From the NCBI GenBank assembly GCA_900757385.1, contig CAAENO010000031.1:1-6980 (forward strand): 6,980 nt of DNA, read 5' to 3'. The notes below the pieces were generated by a model. It did no database searches and had not been told where the DNA came from. It saw nothing but the letters and a program-made list of their open reading frames with translations. The stretch comes from an uncultured Collinsella sp. (GTDB lineage Bacteria > Actinomycetota > Coriobacteriia > Coriobacteriales > Coriobacteriaceae). The position numbers and the translations under genes were made by a program. Of this stretch, positions 1-6,269 are shown in pieces. The stretch's first letter is position 1. Each line of letters starts with the position of its first letter.

Positions 1-12
1 TCTTTTATGTAG
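1..12 (+). repeat. Left copy of 12-base direct repeat (terminator tail)
   Basis: The first 12 bases (TCTTTTATGTAG) are identical to positions 187-198, an offset of 186 bases. At 187-198 this string is the tail of a terminator that follows a tRNA 3'-end copy. The left copy is therefore probably the tail of the terminator of the parent tRNA, or of a preceding tandem unit, lying just outside the window. Identity is seen directly; the identity of the upstream gene is inference. Confidence 0.7.
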
Positions 13-131
13 CCCTCGCACGGAATCGAACCCCGTGAGGGCGCGGAGCTGAGTAAACGCGTAAGCGTTTGCCAGCGCAGCTCGCAAGGCGCGTAAGCGC
101 CGCAGCGGTCCGTCCGCGCAGCGCGCGAACG

Positions 132-151
132 CGATTCCCTTCCCCGCCACC
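132..151 (+). pseudogene. tRNA 3'-end fragment (partial duplicate)
   Basis: This 20-base stretch reads like the 3' end of a tRNA: the end of a T-loop (CGATT), the 3' T-stem strand (CCCTT), an acceptor strand (CCCCGCC), discriminator A149 and CC. The base after CC is T, so the CCA end is not intact. No 5' half of a tRNA precedes it. By analogy with 6241-6260, it should be a copy of the end of a tRNA upstream of the window, but that parent cannot be seen here. Confidence 0.6.
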
Positions 152-162
152 TTGAATTGACT

Positions 163-192
163 AGGACCTCTGCAAAGGGGTCCTTTTCTTTT
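163..192 (+). terminator. Rho-independent terminator of tRNA-tail unit 1
   Basis: A 9-bp stem (163-171 with 176-184, one T-G pair) closes a GCAA tetraloop and runs into TTTTCTTTT. The same GCAA loop is used in both terminators behind tRNA-Leu. It ends transcription arriving through the tRNA-tail unit. Confidence 0.85.
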
Positions 193-205
193 ATGTAGGG
201 TTCTG

Positions 206-253
206 CGGAAACTGCGTCCCAGAATAAGGGCTCAGAACGGGACACACTTTCCG
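206..253. repeat. Imperfect palindrome with 15-base arms
   Basis: Positions 206-220 (CGGAAACTGCGTCCC) are the reverse complement of 239-253 (GGGACACACTTTCCG) at 13 of 15 positions, around an 18-base centre. No T-run follows, so it is a poor terminator. It may be a dispersed REP-like intergenic palindrome or an RNA hairpin. Only one copy is in the window, so its repeat nature is a guess. Confidence 0.5.
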
Positions 254-344
254 GTGCCTGCCTCCGGCGCGCGTACACACCTCGTCGCACCATTCCGAGT
301 CCGTCTGCTCCCAGACATTCCTCCCACTTTCGCGTCACTTTGCA

Positions 345-356
345 GACCGTTCGGTC
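345..356. promoter_or_regulatory. Small inverted repeat upstream of the putative promoter
   Basis: GACCG-TT-CGGTC is a perfect 5-bp inverted repeat lying 19 bases upstream of the TATACT box, overlapping where a -35 region would be. It could be an operator, but repeats this short occur by chance in GC-rich DNA. Confidence 0.25.
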
Positions 357-370
357 GCCTGTCCGCACAC

Positions 371-381
371 GCGGGTATACT
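371..381 (+). promoter_or_regulatory. Putative promoter -10 for the GH5-like gene and rsmI
   Basis: GCGGGTATACT contains TATACT (376-381), a good -10 hexamer in otherwise GC-rich DNA, about 65 bases upstream of the first gene. No convincing -35 box is present at 17 bases. A nearly identical string, GCGGGTATCCT, lies upstream of the SPFH gene at 6600-6610, which supports a shared promoter form. Confidence 0.45.
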
Positions 382-409
382 CAAAACGATACTTATCCTA
401 CGCAATACG

Positions 410-428
410 ATGCGGGTTCGACCTGCAT
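410..428 (+). other. Leader hairpin upstream of the first gene
   Basis: ATGCGGG pairs with CCTGCAT (one G-T pair) around a TTCGA loop. It sits in the presumed 5' leader, 5 bases before the ribosome binding site, so it could affect translation start. Nothing else about the leader suggests a known riboswitch. Confidence 0.3.
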
Positions 429-446
429 GATCCGAAGGGGGCAGTG

Positions 447-1508
447 ATGGAGAGGATCCTCGGCGTTAATCTCTCTGGCTGGTTTATTCCCGAGCCTTGG
501 GTGACCCCGTCGCTGTACGCGGCGACCGGTGCATCCAACGCGGCTGAGCTACAGGAGGCCATGGGTACCGCCGCCTATAACGAGCGCATGCGCCGCCATT
601 ACGAGACGTTTGTGAGCGAGGACGATTTTCGCCGCATGGCGCAGATCGGTCTCAATGCCGTGCGTCTGCCGGTGCCCTGGTATGCCTTTGGCTCACAGGA
701 GTCCGATGCCTCCTACATATCGGTTGTCGATTACATCGACCGCGCAATTGAGTGGGCTGCCAAGTACGACATCCGCGTGCTGCTCGATCTGGCAACCGTG
801 CCCGGTGGCCAGGGCGATTCCAACGATTCGCCCACCACGCCGGAGGCTGTTGCCGAGTGGCATTCGTCCACCAACGGCCGTCATGTCGCACTCGACGTGC
901 TCGAGCGCTTGGCCGATCGCTATGGCGAGGCCGAGAGCCTGCTGGGCATTGAGCTGCTGGACACGCCGCAGATGAGCGTTCGCAAGAGCCTCTTCACCAT
1001 GACGGATGGCATTCCCGCTCACTACCTGCGCAATTTCTATCGCGATGCCTACGAGCTCGTCCGTTCGTATATGCCCGAGGATAAGATCGTCGTCTTCTCG
1101 TCGTCGGGGCATCCCAGCGAGTGGAAGCATTTTATGCGCGGCGCCAAGTACAAGAACGTCTACATGGACCTTCACCTGTACCATTACCGCGACGAGTATG
1201 CGCTCGACATCACGAGCCCCCGCGGGCTGACGACGGCGATTTCGCGTAACAAGCGCGAGCTTAAAGAGGCGATTTCGACTGGGTTCCCCGTGCTGGTGGG
1301 CGAATGGTCGGGCGCGGCGATCTTTGCCAACTCGTCGGTTACGCCCGAGGGCCGCAATGCCTACGAGCGCGTGTTTATTGCCAACCAGCTGGCTTCGTTT
1401 GCGCCGGCTGCCGGTTGGTTCTTCCAAACGTGGAAGACCGAGAAGCGCATTGCAGCATGGGACGCCCGCGCGGCGCTCGGTACGCTCGAGCGCGGCATGA
1501 TTGAATAG
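447..1508 (+). CDS. Degenerate glycoside hydrolase family 5-like protein (BglC/exo-1,3-beta-glucanase type)
   Basis: The 353-residue protein follows the TIM-barrel plan of GH5 exo-beta-1,3-glucanases. Numbering from the GTG three bases upstream, it has GVNLSGWF near 7-14, NAVRLPVPWYAF at 71-82, DLHLYHY at 242-248, VGEWSG at 285-290 with the expected nucleophile Glu287, and GWFFQTWKTE at 324-333. The family motif normally read as IELxNEP is GIELLDTP (168-175) here, so the acid/base glutamate is Thr174 and the preceding Asn is Asp. The usual DLHG segment is DLAT (115-118), losing another conserved residue. No signal peptide is visible, so it is probably cytoplasmic. The ATG at 447 is preferred over the GTG at 444 because GAAGGGGG at 434-441 is better spaced from it. 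rsmI follows after 6 bases, suggesting co-transcription. The fold is clear; hydrolase activity is doubtful, and a substrate cannot be assigned. Confidence 0.85.
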   Translation: MERILGVNLSGWFIPEPWVTPSLYAATGASNAAELQEAMGTAAYNERMRRHYETFVSEDDFRRMAQIGLNAVRLPVPWYAFGSQESDASYISVVDYIDRAIEWAAKYDIRVLLDLATVPGGQGDSNDSPTTPEAVAEWHSSTNGRHVALDVLERLADRYGEAESLLGIELLDTPQMSVRKSLFTMTDGIPAHYLRNFYRDAYELVRSYMPEDKIVVFSSSGHPSEWKHFMRGAKYKNVYMDLHLYHYRDEYALDITSPRGLTTAISRNKRELKEAISTGFPVLVGEWSGAAIFANSSVTPEGRNAYERVFIANQLASFAPAAGWFFQTWKTEKRIAAWDARAALGTLERGMIE

Positions 1509-1514
1509 GTTGAT

Positions 1515-2393
1515 ATGACGCAAAACAGCGCCCATACGGGCAAACTCTATGTGGTCGGCACGCCCATCGGCAACCTGGGTGACCTGTCCCCGCGCGTTGG
1601 CGAGGCGTTTGCCGCCGCCGATGCCATCTGCTGCGAAGACACGCGTGTGACGTCAAAGCTGCTGATGCATCTGGGCATTTCCAAGCCGCTTGTCCGTTGC
1701 GACGAGAATGTGATCGCCAGCCGCGCCGCCGGCCTGGTCGACCGTCTGCTGGCGGGGGAGACCCTCGCTTTTGCCTCGGACGCCGGCATGCCGAGCGTGT
1801 CCGATCCCGGCCAGGCGCTGGTCGAGGCAGCGCGTGAGGCCGATGTGCCTGTAGAAGTTGTCCCCGGGCCCTCCGCTTGCGTCACGGCGCTCGTTTCGTC
1901 CGGCATTCCCTGCGAGCATTTTTTCTTTGAGGGCTTTTTGGGCCGAAAGCACGGCGACCGCGTGCGCCGTTTGCAGCGCCTTGCCGTGGTTCCCGGCGCG
2001 CTCATCTTCTACGAGTCTCCACATCGCATCGTGGCGACGCTCGAGGCCGTGACAGAGGTCTTTCCTCAGCGTGAGGTTGCCGTCTGCCGCGAACTCACCA
2101 AGCTGCACGAGGAGGTCTTGCGCGGGCCCGCTGCCCAGCTCGCCGAGGAGCTGCGTGCTCGCGGCGAGGTAAAGGGCGAGATTGCGCTGGTCATTGCGCC
2201 GCCGAGCGAGGATGAGGAGGCCGGCATCGTGCCGGTTGGCGCCGCAGCAGCGGATCCCGACGAGGCCCTGCGCGAGGATATCCGCACCGCACTCGAGGAG
2301 GGGGAGCCCGCCTCTGCGGTGGCCAAGCGCCTGTCTCAGAAGTATTCGCGCCGCAAGCGCGATGTCTATGCCATGGTGCTCGATATGCAATAG
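1515..2393 (+). CDS. rsmI: 16S rRNA (cytidine(1402)-2'-O)-methyltransferase RsmI
   Basis: RsmI uses S-adenosylmethionine to methylate the 2'-OH of C1402 in 16S rRNA, in the P-site region of the decoding centre. The 292-residue length is normal for the family. Diagnostic motifs, in order: LYVVGTPIGNLGDLSPR (11-27), CEDTRVTSKLL (40-50), ASDAGMPSVSDPG (87-99), VVPGPSACVTAL (115-126), FFFEGFLGRK (136-145), FYESPHRI (165-172) and CRELTKLHEE (191-200). The tetrapyrrole-methylase fold spans about 10-230. The C-terminal tail (about 245-292) carries the small helical region often seen in RsmI. The gene starts 6 bases after the GH5-like gene with only a weak AGG-type binding site, so translation is probably coupled to that gene. 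Its neighbour rsmA also modifies the small subunit, though with its own upstream terminator and binding site. Confidence 0.96.
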   Translation: MTQNSAHTGKLYVVGTPIGNLGDLSPRVGEAFAAADAICCEDTRVTSKLLMHLGISKPLVRCDENVIASRAAGLVDRLLAGETLAFASDAGMPSVSDPGQALVEAAREADVPVEVVPGPSACVTALVSSGIPCEHFFFEGFLGRKHGDRVRRLQRLAVVPGALIFYESPHRIVATLEAVTEVFPQREVAVCRELTKLHEEVLRGPAAQLAEELRARGEVKGEIALVIAPPSEDEEAGIVPVGAAAADPDEALREDIRTALEEGEPASAVAKRLSQKYSRRKRDVYAMVLDMQ

Positions 2394-2417
2394 ATGGAGG
2401 ATATCCAGCCCTTGCGC

Positions 2418-2423
2418 TAGAAT
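2418..2423 (+). promoter_or_regulatory. Putative -10 box for metG
   Basis: TAGAAT lies 39 bases before the metG start, in the 69-base gap after rsmI. No good -35 match is seen, so independent transcription of metG is only suggested. No terminator hairpin is visible in the gap, so read-through from rsmI is also possible. Confidence 0.35.
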
Positions 2424-2462
2424 CATCCCCTGTATGCAACGTTTTTCTGGAGGACAAACCCC

Positions 2463-4064
2463 ATGGATCAAAGCAAGCCTTCGTTCTTTATCACGACGCC
2501 CATCTACTACGTCAACGCCGATCCGCACCTGGGCACGGCTTATTCCACCATCATCGCCGACGTTCAGGCTCGCTATCGCCGCTCCGCCGGCTATAACGTC
2601 AAGTTCCTGACCGGTATGGACGAGCACGGCGAGAAGGTCGCCGAGGCCGCAGCCAAGCATGGTATGACGCCGCAGGAGTGGACCGACAGCCAGGCTCCGC
2701 ACTTCAAGGAGCTTTGGAGCAAGCTCGAGATTTCCAACGACGACTTCATCCGCACCACCGAGCCGCGCCAGCATCATGCCGTGCAGTACCTGTGGGAGCG
2801 CATGAAGGAGTCCGGTTACCTGTATAAGGGCAGCTACGACGGCTGGTATTGCGTGCCTGACGAGACCTACTTCACCGATACGCAGGTCCAGAAGGGCGAC
2901 GAGGAGTACGGCAGCGTCGGCCAGCACCTGTGCCCCGACTGCCACCGTCCGCTTGAGCGCGTGCAGGAGGAGTCCTACTTCTTTAAGCTTTCCGCCTTCC
3001 AGGACAAGCTGCTCAAGCTTTACGACGAGCACCCCGACTTTGTCGAGCCTGCGTTCCGCATGAACGAGGTGCGCAGCTTTGTCGAGGGCGGCCTTAACGA
3101 CCTTTCCGTGAGCCGCACGAGCTTTGACTGGGGCATTCAGGTCCCGTTTGACGAGGGCCACGTGACCTACGTGTGGTTCGATGCGCTGCTCAACTATATG
3201 ACGGCCGTCGGCTACGGCGTCGACACCGACGAGGCGCGTGCCGAGCTGGCCTATCGTTGGCCCGCGCAGTTCCACATCGTGGGTAAGGACATCATCCGCT
3301 TCCACTGCGTCATTTGGCCCGCCATGCTCATGGCCATCGGTGAGGCCCTGCCCGAGCACGTCTTTGCCCACGGCTTCCTGACCGTGCGCAATGCCGAGAC
3401 CGGCAAGGCCGAAAAGATGTCCAAGAGCCGCGGCAACGCCATCGCTCCGCAGGACGTTATCGACATGCTGGGCGTCGAGGGCTATCGCTATTACTTCATG
3501 ACCGACGTCGTCCCCGGCACCGACGGTGCCATCAGCTTCGATCGCATGGAGCAGGTCTACAACGCCGACCTGGCCAACAGCTGGGGCAATCTGATCTCGC
3601 GTTCGCTCAACATGAGCGGCAAGTACTTTGACGGTTGCGCGCCCGCCAAGCCCGCGTCGTTCGATGCGTTCGACAACCCGCTGGCAAAGATCGCCGATGG
3701 CCTGGTCGAGCGCTACATGGCCAAGATGGACGTGCTCGATTACGGTGGAGCTAAGGACGAGGTCATGGAGCTCATCCACGCCGCCAACCACTACATCGAG
3801 GACTCTGAGCCCTGGGCGCTTGCCAAGGACGAGGCCAAGGCTGACGAGCTGGCATTTGTGATCTACAACCTGCTCGAGGCCATCCGCATCGCCGCTCACC
3901 TGCTGATGCCGCTCATGCCTCAGACCTCTGCCGAGGCCCTGCGCCGCCTGTCCTGCGAGGACGAGGCCGCGAGCGACGACCTCAAGGGCATTTGCGCTTG
4001 GGGCTTGCTTGCCGGTGGTCAGCCCGTCGAGAAGGGCGAGCCGCTGTTCCCGCGTCTGGGCTAA
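2463..4064 (+). CDS. metG: Methionine--tRNA ligase (methionyl-tRNA synthetase)
   Basis: This class I synthetase attaches methionine to initiator and elongator tRNA-Met using ATP. The 533-residue protein shows the opening strand FFITTPIYYVNADPHLGTAY (8-27) with HLGT as the HIGH signature, TGMDEHGEK (50-58), the KMSKS loop at 318-322, and the helical anticodon-binding domain from about 365. The connective peptide has a CPDC knuckle (157-160), but the other half is Cys130-Val-Pro-Asp133 rather than CxxC, so only one full knuckle remains, as in several bacterial MetRS. The protein ends at GEPLFPRLG, so the C-terminal tRNA-binding (EMAP-like) domain found in longer MetG forms is absent. A strong site, TGGAGGA (2448-2454), sits 8 bases before the ATG. 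A terminator follows the gene. Confidence 0.97.
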   Translation: MDQSKPSFFITTPIYYVNADPHLGTAYSTIIADVQARYRRSAGYNVKFLTGMDEHGEKVAEAAAKHGMTPQEWTDSQAPHFKELWSKLEISNDDFIRTTEPRQHHAVQYLWERMKESGYLYKGSYDGWYCVPDETYFTDTQVQKGDEEYGSVGQHLCPDCHRPLERVQEESYFFKLSAFQDKLLKLYDEHPDFVEPAFRMNEVRSFVEGGLNDLSVSRTSFDWGIQVPFDEGHVTYVWFDALLNYMTAVGYGVDTDEARAELAYRWPAQFHIVGKDIIRFHCVIWPAMLMAIGEALPEHVFAHGFLTVRNAETGKAEKMSKSRGNAIAPQDVIDMLGVEGYRYYFMTDVVPGTDGAISFDRMEQVYNADLANSWGNLISRSLNMSGKYFDGCAPAKPASFDAFDNPLAKIADGLVERYMAKMDVLDYGGAKDEVMELIHAANHYIEDSEPWALAKDEAKADELAFVIYNLLEAIRIAAHLLMPLMPQTSAEALRRLSCEDEAASDDLKGICAWGLLAGGQPVEKGEPLFPRLG

Positions 4065-4105
4065 GACGCCGCGCGCCATATCGGCAATTCGCTGTTTAGA
4101 TGTAA

Positions 4106-4139
4106 GGGCATGGCCGCAACGGTCCATGTCCTTTTGTTT
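4106..4139 (+). terminator. Rho-independent terminator after metG
   Basis: GGGCATGG plus CC (4106-4115) pairs with GG plus CCATGTCC (4121-4131), with one bulged T and one G-T pair, around a GCAAC loop, then TTTTGTTT. It lies 42 bases after the metG stop and 33 bases before rsmA, so it should separate the two transcripts at least partly. No clear promoter is visible between it and rsmA, so some read-through is likely. Confidence 0.8.
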
Positions 4140-4171
4140 CAAGACGCCGCCACCATGCTGAGGAGGCAACT

Positions 4172-5032
4172 ATGACAACTTCGCCTTTGGCAAACCCCAC
4201 GGCAACAAGGGAGCTGCTGGAGGAGTTTGGCCTTGCGACCAAGCATCGCCTGGGCCAGAACTTCCTGATCGACAACCATGTAATTGAGCGCATTTGCGAG
4301 CTTTCCGAGCTTGCGGGCGATGAGCGCGTGCTCGAGGTTGGCCCGGGCGTTGGTACGCTCACGCTTGCGTTGCTGCAGGAGGCGGCGTGCGTCACGTCAA
4401 TCGAGGCAGATCCCGAGCTCGAGCCGGTGCTCGATGCTCACGCCGCCGACTACGCCAACTTCCGCTTTATCATGGGCGACGCGCTCAGAGTGACGCCGGG
4501 GCAGATTGAGCAGGCCGCAGGCGGTGAGCCGACGGTATTTGTTGCGAACCTGCCCTATAACGTGGCGGCGACGATCATCCTGCAGTTCTTCCAGACGATG
4601 CCTGCGCTCAAGCGCGCCGTCGTCATGGTTCAAAAGGAGGTTGCCGATCGCATTGCCGCAGTGCCGGGCAACAAGACCTATGGCGGCTATACGGCAAAGC
4701 TCGGCCTGTATGCGCAGGTGACGGGTCGCTTTGAGGTGCCGCCGCGTTGCTTTATGCCGGCGCCGCACGTAGATTCGGCCGTCGTGCGTATCGACCGTGT
4801 TGACGGCGTGGTGCCCGAAGGACTCGATCGCGAGTTTGTGGCCCGCGTAATTGACGCTGCGTTTGCTCAGCGTCGCAAGACCATCCGCAATTCCATGAGC
4901 GCCAACGGCTTTGCCAAGGACGTGCTCGATGCCGCCTTTGAGACTTGCGGTATCGCACCCACCACGCGCGCCGAGACGCTCGATGTTGCCGACTTTGTCC
5001 GTCTGGCCCGGGAGCTAATCCATGACGCCTAA
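4172..5032 (+). CDS. rsmA: 16S rRNA (adenine(1518)-N(6)/adenine(1519)-N(6))-dimethyltransferase RsmA/KsgA
   Basis: RsmA dimethylates two adjacent adenines in helix 45 of 16S rRNA (A1518 and A1519 in E. coli numbering), a late checkpoint of 30S assembly; loss of this enzyme gives kasugamycin resistance. The 286-residue protein has the family entry motif LGQNFLID (27-34), the SAM-binding motif VLEVGPGVGTLT (53-64), the acidic Glu78-Ala-Asp80 at the end of strand 2, GDAL (102-105), catalytic NLPYN (126-130), VQKEVADR (153-160), PPRCFMPAPHVDSAVV (190-205) and the C-terminal FAQRRKTIRN (231-240). Length is normal. AGGAGG (4161-4166) sits 5 bases before the ATG. The end of the gene overlaps tatD by 11 bases, so the two are translated together. 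A terminator upstream separates it from metG. Confidence 0.97.
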   Translation: MTTSPLANPTATRELLEEFGLATKHRLGQNFLIDNHVIERICELSELAGDERVLEVGPGVGTLTLALLQEAACVTSIEADPELEPVLDAHAADYANFRFIMGDALRVTPGQIEQAAGGEPTVFVANLPYNVAATIILQFFQTMPALKRAVVMVQKEVADRIAAVPGNKTYGGYTAKLGLYAQVTGRFEVPPRCFMPAPHVDSAVVRIDRVDGVVPEGLDREFVARVIDAAFAQRRKTIRNSMSANGFAKDVLDAAFETCGIAPTTRAETLDVADFVRLARELIHDA

Positions 5033-5939
5033 TGCCGAACGCGTGACGTTTACCAAGAAAAAGAAGACGGTTGCTTGTCCCGTGCCCTTGGCACCGCTTG
5101 CCGACACACATGCGCATCTGCTTTCGTTCTGGGGCAAGGATGTGCCCGAGACGCTCCTGCGCGCCAAGGCTGCGGGCGTCGACCTGCTGGTGACGATGCT
5201 CGACCCCATCGCCGACAAGCGCAGCGTGACGGACTATAGCGACTGGCTCGTGCGCGAAATTCTGCCGATGCGGGATATTCCGCAGATCAAGTATCTCGCT
5301 GGCGTTCACCCCTATGGCGCGCCGGATTATACCGACGACATTCACGCGCAGGTTGTTGCTGTGCTCGATGACCCTTTGTGCGCTGGTATCGGCGAGATCG
5401 GTCTGGACTACCACATGGATTACGACGACGATATTGCGCCGGCGCCCCACAGCGTGCAGATCGACTGTATGGCGCGCCAACTCGAAGTTGCCGTGCGCCG
5501 CAATGTGCCGGTGGAGCTGCACCTGCGGCACGAGGACTCGGATGGGGAGCGCACCTCGCACGTGGATGCGTACAACGTGCTGCGCGAGGTGGGCGTGCCT
5601 CAGGCCGGTTGCGTGCTGCACTGCTTTGGCGAAGATCGCGCCACAATGGAGCGCTTTGTGGGTTTGGGCTGCTATATCGCCTATGGCGGCGCGGCCACCT
5701 TTAAGCGCAACGACGACGTGCGCGAGGCATTTGCGGCAACCCCGCTCGATCGCATTTTGTTCGAGACGGATTGCCCGTATATGGCGCCGGAGCCGATTCG
5801 CGGTCTTGAGTGTGAGCCGGCAATGATTTCCATCACGGCAAACACGCTAGTCAATGACCGTGTCGATCGTACCGGTGAGGATCCTGAAGCGATTGCGCAG
5901 GCCGCCTGGGAAAATGCTCGCAAACTTTTTCAAAAATAG
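5022..5939 (+). CDS. tatD: TatD-family metal-dependent hydrolase (putative DNase)
   Basis: TatD enzymes are TIM-barrel, two-metal hydrolases with 3'-5' exonuclease activity in characterised members. Metal and catalytic residues are all visible: DTHAHL with His30 and His32, GVHPY with His96, GEIGLDYH with Glu125, ELHLRHE with His167, VLHCFGE with His200 and LFETDCPYMAPEP with Asp250. At 305 residues it is about 40 longer than typical TatD. The extra length is a basic N-terminal lead (TKKKK at 11-15) of about 25 residues before the HxH motif, plus modest internal additions. The ATG at 5022 lies inside the end of rsmA, with GGGAG at 5010-5014 as binding site, so it is probably translationally coupled. 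In many Firmicutes the order is metG, tatD, rnmV, rsmA; here tatD follows rsmA and rnmV is not seen. Substrate is not determined by sequence. Confidence 0.92.
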   Translation: MTPNAERVTFTKKKKTVACPVPLAPLADTHAHLLSFWGKDVPETLLRAKAAGVDLLVTMLDPIADKRSVTDYSDWLVREILPMRDIPQIKYLAGVHPYGAPDYTDDIHAQVVAVLDDPLCAGIGEIGLDYHMDYDDDIAPAPHSVQIDCMARQLEVAVRRNVPVELHLRHEDSDGERTSHVDAYNVLREVGVPQAGCVLHCFGEDRATMERFVGLGCYIAYGGAATFKRNDDVREAFAATPLDRILFETDCPYMAPEPIRGLECEPAMISITANTLVNDRVDRTGEDPEAIAQAAWENARKLFQK

Positions 5940-5942
5940 TTC

Positions 5943-5971
5943 TTGCGTTCGCGGTGGCGCTCCGTTATTCT
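5943..5971 (+). promoter_or_regulatory. Putative promoter of tRNA-Leu(CAG)
   Basis: TTGCGT (5943-5948) and TATTCT (5966-5971) are 17 bases apart, and the predicted start of transcription falls just before the tRNA at 5983. Both boxes are partial matches to consensus. The tRNA could also be reached by read-through from tatD, because no clear terminator separates them. Confidence 0.5.
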
Positions 5972-5982
5972 AATTCCTGCAC

Positions 5983-6069
5983 GCGGGCGTGGCGGAATTG
6001 GCAGACGCGTACGGTTCAGGTCCGTATGGGGGCAACCCCATGAAGGTTCAAGTCCTTTCGCCCGCACCA
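5983..6069 (+). tRNA. tRNA-Leu, anticodon CAG
   Basis: An 87-base type II tRNA that reads CUG leucine codons. The acceptor stem pairs GCGGGCG (5983-5989) with CGCCCGC (6059-6065), followed by discriminator A and an encoded CCA (6067-6069). The anticodon stem TACGG/CCGTA (6010-6014, 6022-6026) encloses TTCAGGT with anticodon CAG at 6017-6019. The long variable arm TGGGG-GCAA-CCCCA is typical of tRNA-Leu. The T-arm is GAAGG-TTCAAGT-CCTTT. The 3' end from the T-loop onward is duplicated at 6241, behind a hairpin-rich insert. Confidence 0.97.
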
Positions 6070-6080
6070 TTGATTGAAAG

Positions 6081-6105
6081 AGCTCCCAGCAATGGGAGCT
6101 TTTTT
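6081..6105 (+). terminator. Rho-independent terminator of tRNA-Leu
   Basis: AGCTCCCA (6081-6088) pairs perfectly with TGGGAGCT (6093-6100) around GCAA, followed by a T-run to 6105. It lies 11 bases after the CCA end and is repeated at 6270-6294. Confidence 0.93.
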
Positions 6106-6240
6106 GTTATGGGCCCATCGCAGGGACTTGAACCTGTGAAGGAGCGAGCGTAAAGAAAACGCGGAGCGTTTTTAGCGAGCTGGCGAGTCCGCCGGCAGGC
6201 GGGCGAAGCCGGTGCGGATCCGCGAAGCGGATACGCGGAC

Positions 6241-6260
6241 GTCCTTTCGCCCGCACCATT
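6241..6260 (+). pseudogene. Duplicated 3' end of tRNA-Leu
   Basis: Twenty bases identical to 6052-6071, running from the last two T-loop bases through the 3' T-stem, acceptor strand, discriminator A, CCA and two following bases. The 5' part of a tRNA is absent. The copy is joined to GCGGAC, forming a GGACGTCC palindrome at the junction (6237-6244). Confidence 0.9.
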
Positions 6261-6269
6261 AAATGAAAG

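Larger units (their letters stand above)
12..198 (+). repeat. tRNA-tail unit 1: structured non-coding repeat
   Basis: A non-coding, GC-rich unit made mostly of hairpins. It opens with an antisense T-arm-like hairpin (12-16 with 38-42, and 19-23 with 33-37) whose loop region reads GGAATCGAACC, the complement of a tRNA T-loop. Next come AAACGC-GTAA-GCGTTT (55-70), enclosed by GAGCTG (46-51) pairing with CAGCTC (78-83), then GGCGC-GTAA-GCGCC (88-101), and GCGG/CCGC (105-117). It ends in a tRNA 3'-end-like copy (132-151), a terminator and the repeat 187-198. The plan matches the unit at 6106-6294. It could be a tRNA-anchored non-autonomous mobile element or an RNA co-transcribed with an upstream tRNA. 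No protein is encoded. The structure is visible in the sequence; the function is unknown. Confidence 0.7.

Noticed and set aside
12..131. A CRISPR array or tandem repeat array
   Set aside because: The GTAA-loop hairpins at 55-70 and 88-101 look alike but have different stems and no regular spacing or shared repeat sequence.
693..1535. A 280-codon minus-strand open frame opposite the GH5-like gene
   Set aside because: Same antisense effect in GC-rich DNA; Arg-rich, no domain, no convincing binding site.
1653..4169. An open frame of 838 codons on the minus strand, opposite rsmI and metG
   Set aside because: It lies antisense to two clear genes and exists because their third codon positions rarely produce stops in this frame. 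The translation has low-complexity, Leu/Gly/Val/His-rich content with no recognisable domain.
4752..5621. A 289-codon minus-strand open frame opposite rsmA and tatD
   Set aside because: Spans two confidently identified genes and has an Arg/His-rich shadow composition.
5925..5945. A terminator after tatD
   Set aside because: The AACTTTTT/AAAAATAGTT stretch over the stop codon is AT-only with a poor stem and no following T-run.
6106..6240. A possible minus-strand tRNA suggested by the antisense T-arm
   Set aside because: Only the T-arm-like hairpin is present. No matching acceptor, anticodon or D-arm can be drawn on either strand, and the same holds for 12-131.
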